Shown here in pieces: positions 63,054 to 64,000 of a stretch of 64,000 bases of DNA. The DNA is taken from positions 124,001-188,000 of the forward strand of contig NZ_PIPI01000004.1 in assembly GCF_003987315.1 (NCBI RefSeq). Direction: 5' to 3'. Every line of letters begins with the position of its first letter. The first letter of the stretch is position 1. This DNA is from Aliidiomarina haloalkalitolerans (lineage in GTDB: Bacteria; Pseudomonadota; Gammaproteobacteria; Enterobacterales; Alteromonadaceae). The notes beneath the pieces were generated by a model. That model worked only from the letters and a program-made list of their open reading frames with translations, had not been told where the DNA came from and searched no databases. A program made the translations under genes and the position numbers.

Positions 63054-64000
63054 ATGGCCGAATGTCGCCGTATTGCGCGCATTATTTTGCATGGCTTTCA
63101 TCGTCATTATCAGCGTTTCAGTGCGATTACTGCCGAAGCAAAATTGCATTTTGCCAAGCGCGAATGGCACGCCATGCAGCGCGCGGCTAGAGAGCGGATT
63201 TCATTTTATGATGAGCGTGTGAAGGAAACGATTGCACTCCTGCGCAAGGATGGTGTTGACGACGAGCCAAACGAAACATTGTGGCAAGACGTTCGCAGCT
63301 TTTATGAGGAATTGTTGCAATTCCACCCGCAAGCAGAGCTCGCCGAAACTTTCTTTAACTCGGTGTTTTGTAAGCTTTTCCACCGTCGCTACTTTCACAA
63401 TCAGTTCATCTTTGTGGAATCAACTTTAGCTCGGCGCATTCCACTCCCCGTTGAAAGTGAATACCGTTCATATTTCCCAGTTGCAGAAGGCGTGCAGGAA
63501 ACTCTGCGACGGATGATCAGTGAGTTCGATTTCCATGCACCGTTTGCTGATCTCGAAAGCAGCGTGGCGCAACTAATGCGGGCCTTTCAACGCCAAGCGA
63601 AAGTGCGAGCACTGGCTGCACATCAGCTCCGTGTCGATATTCTAGAGAATCCGTTTTACCGCAATAAAGCCGCCTACGTGGTTGGGCGAATTGTTACCGA
63701 AGAGCAAAGTTACCCGTTTATTGTGCCAGTGCTCGTGAACAGTGACGGCGAGCTCTATGTGGATGCCTTGATTACCGACGTTAATCAAATGACGATTATT
63801 TTTAGTTTTTCACGTGCGTATTTTATGGTGGAATGTCGTGCGCCAAGTGCGCTCGTACGCTTTTTGAAAAGCATTATGCCGCGCAAAACCTTGGCGGAAC
63901 TCTATTCTTCGATTGGTTTACATAAACAAGGCAAAACCGAATTCTACCGCGAGTTATTGCATCATTTTGCCCACTCTGACGAGCAGCTGGTGGCCGCGCC
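63054..64000 (+). CDS. aceK: Isocitrate dehydrogenase kinase/phosphatase (3' end truncated by window)
   Basis: AceK phosphorylates and dephosphorylates isocitrate dehydrogenase to direct carbon into the glyoxylate shunt. The reading frame stays open from ATG 63054 to the window end, giving 315 codons of the roughly 570 in the family. Visible family segments are ARIILHGFHRHYQRF, ETFFNSVFCKLFHRR, NPFYRNKAAYVVGRIVTEE, GELYVDALITD, FSRAYFMVECRAPSALV and RKTLAELYSSIGLHKQGKTEFYRELL. The kinase catalytic residues are beyond the window. GAGGG lies 7 bases upstream of the ATG. aceA and aceB are not adjacent on the visible side. Confidence 0.95.
   Translation, partial: MAECRRIARIILHGFHRHYQRFSAITAEAKLHFAKREWHAMQRAARERISFYDERVKETIALLRKDGVDDEPNETLWQDVRSFYEELLQFHPQAELAETFFNSVFCKLFHRRYFHNQFIFVESTLARRIPLPVESEYRSYFPVAEGVQETLRRMISEFDFHAPFADLESSVAQLMRAFQRQAKVRALAAHQLRVDILENPFYRNKAAYVVGRIVTEEQSYPFIVPVLVNSDGELYVDALITDVNQMTIIFSFSRAYFMVECRAPSALVRFLKSIMPRKTLAELYSSIGLHKQGKTEFYRELLHHFAHSDEQLVAA

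Overview
The window looks like a chromosomal segment of a marine gammaproteobacterium of the order Alteromonadales, most like Idiomarina or Pseudidiomarina. This is inferred from protein similarity and from gene order shared with E. coli (secDF; ribH-nusB-thiL-pgpA; xseB-ispA-dxs; phoBR-pst; serA-rpiA-fau-ssrS-zapA-ygfB-pepP-ubiH-ubiI-gcvTHP). There are no rRNA or tRNA genes, CRISPR arrays, insertion sequences or prophage. The only RNA gene found is 6S RNA (ssrS).

Layout. 1-8300 (+): Sec accessory genes yajC-secD-secF, yaaA, a DUF3014 protein overlapping an acyltransferase, then ribH-nusB-thiL-pgpA. 8300-11363 (-): the isoprenoid operon xseB-ispA-dxs. 11600-13456 (+): thiI and a VanZ-like protein. 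13470-17500 (-): srmB, rdgC and an orphan sensor kinase. 17700-27565 (+): a phosphate-starvation block of porin, phoB, phoR, pstS, pstC, pstA, pstB and phoU. Strong Pho boxes precede phoB and pstS, and a weaker candidate precedes the porin. PstC and PstA carry very large periplasmic insertions. 27584-30334 (-): serA, rpiA and fau. 30515-32652 (+): an exported amidohydrolase and a lipoprotein that separate fau from 6S RNA. 32678-33390 (-): a 40-codon membrane ORF, ssrS and zapA. 33673-38036 (+): ygfB-pepP-ubiH-ubiI, then a LysR regulator (-), then gcvT-gcvH-gcvP (+) to 43659.

43787-48700 is an accessory patch. Five minus-strand genes of uneven base composition (DUF6624-like, HD phosphohydrolase, small membrane protein, GC-rich alpha/beta hydrolase, SRPBCC) surround one integron-attC-like structure. 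A gene-poor stretch with a 19-codon ORF ending in a terminator follows, then a bPH_4 protein and a DUF2200 protein. 48791-62013 is rich in exported hydrolases and transporters, which fits a peptide- and amino-acid-scavenging lifestyle: a serine beta-lactamase-fold hydrolase, an M28 peptidase, a three-gene membrane cluster (VC0807-like protein, unknown 450-residue protein, UMF1-type MFS transporter), a GntP-type permease, a 1059-residue PD40-amidohydrolase and a secreted S8 protease with a PPC domain. The window ends with a LysR gene divergent from a truncated aceK.

The most unusual structure is not a gene. Short tandem duplications (9-18 bp) recur at gene boundaries. At the 3' ends of thiL, pgpA and fau the repeat unit spans the stop codon and has a period that is not a multiple of three (14, 16, 13 bp), so successive copies place a stop codon in every reading frame. 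Repeats inside coding sequence have periods divisible by three.
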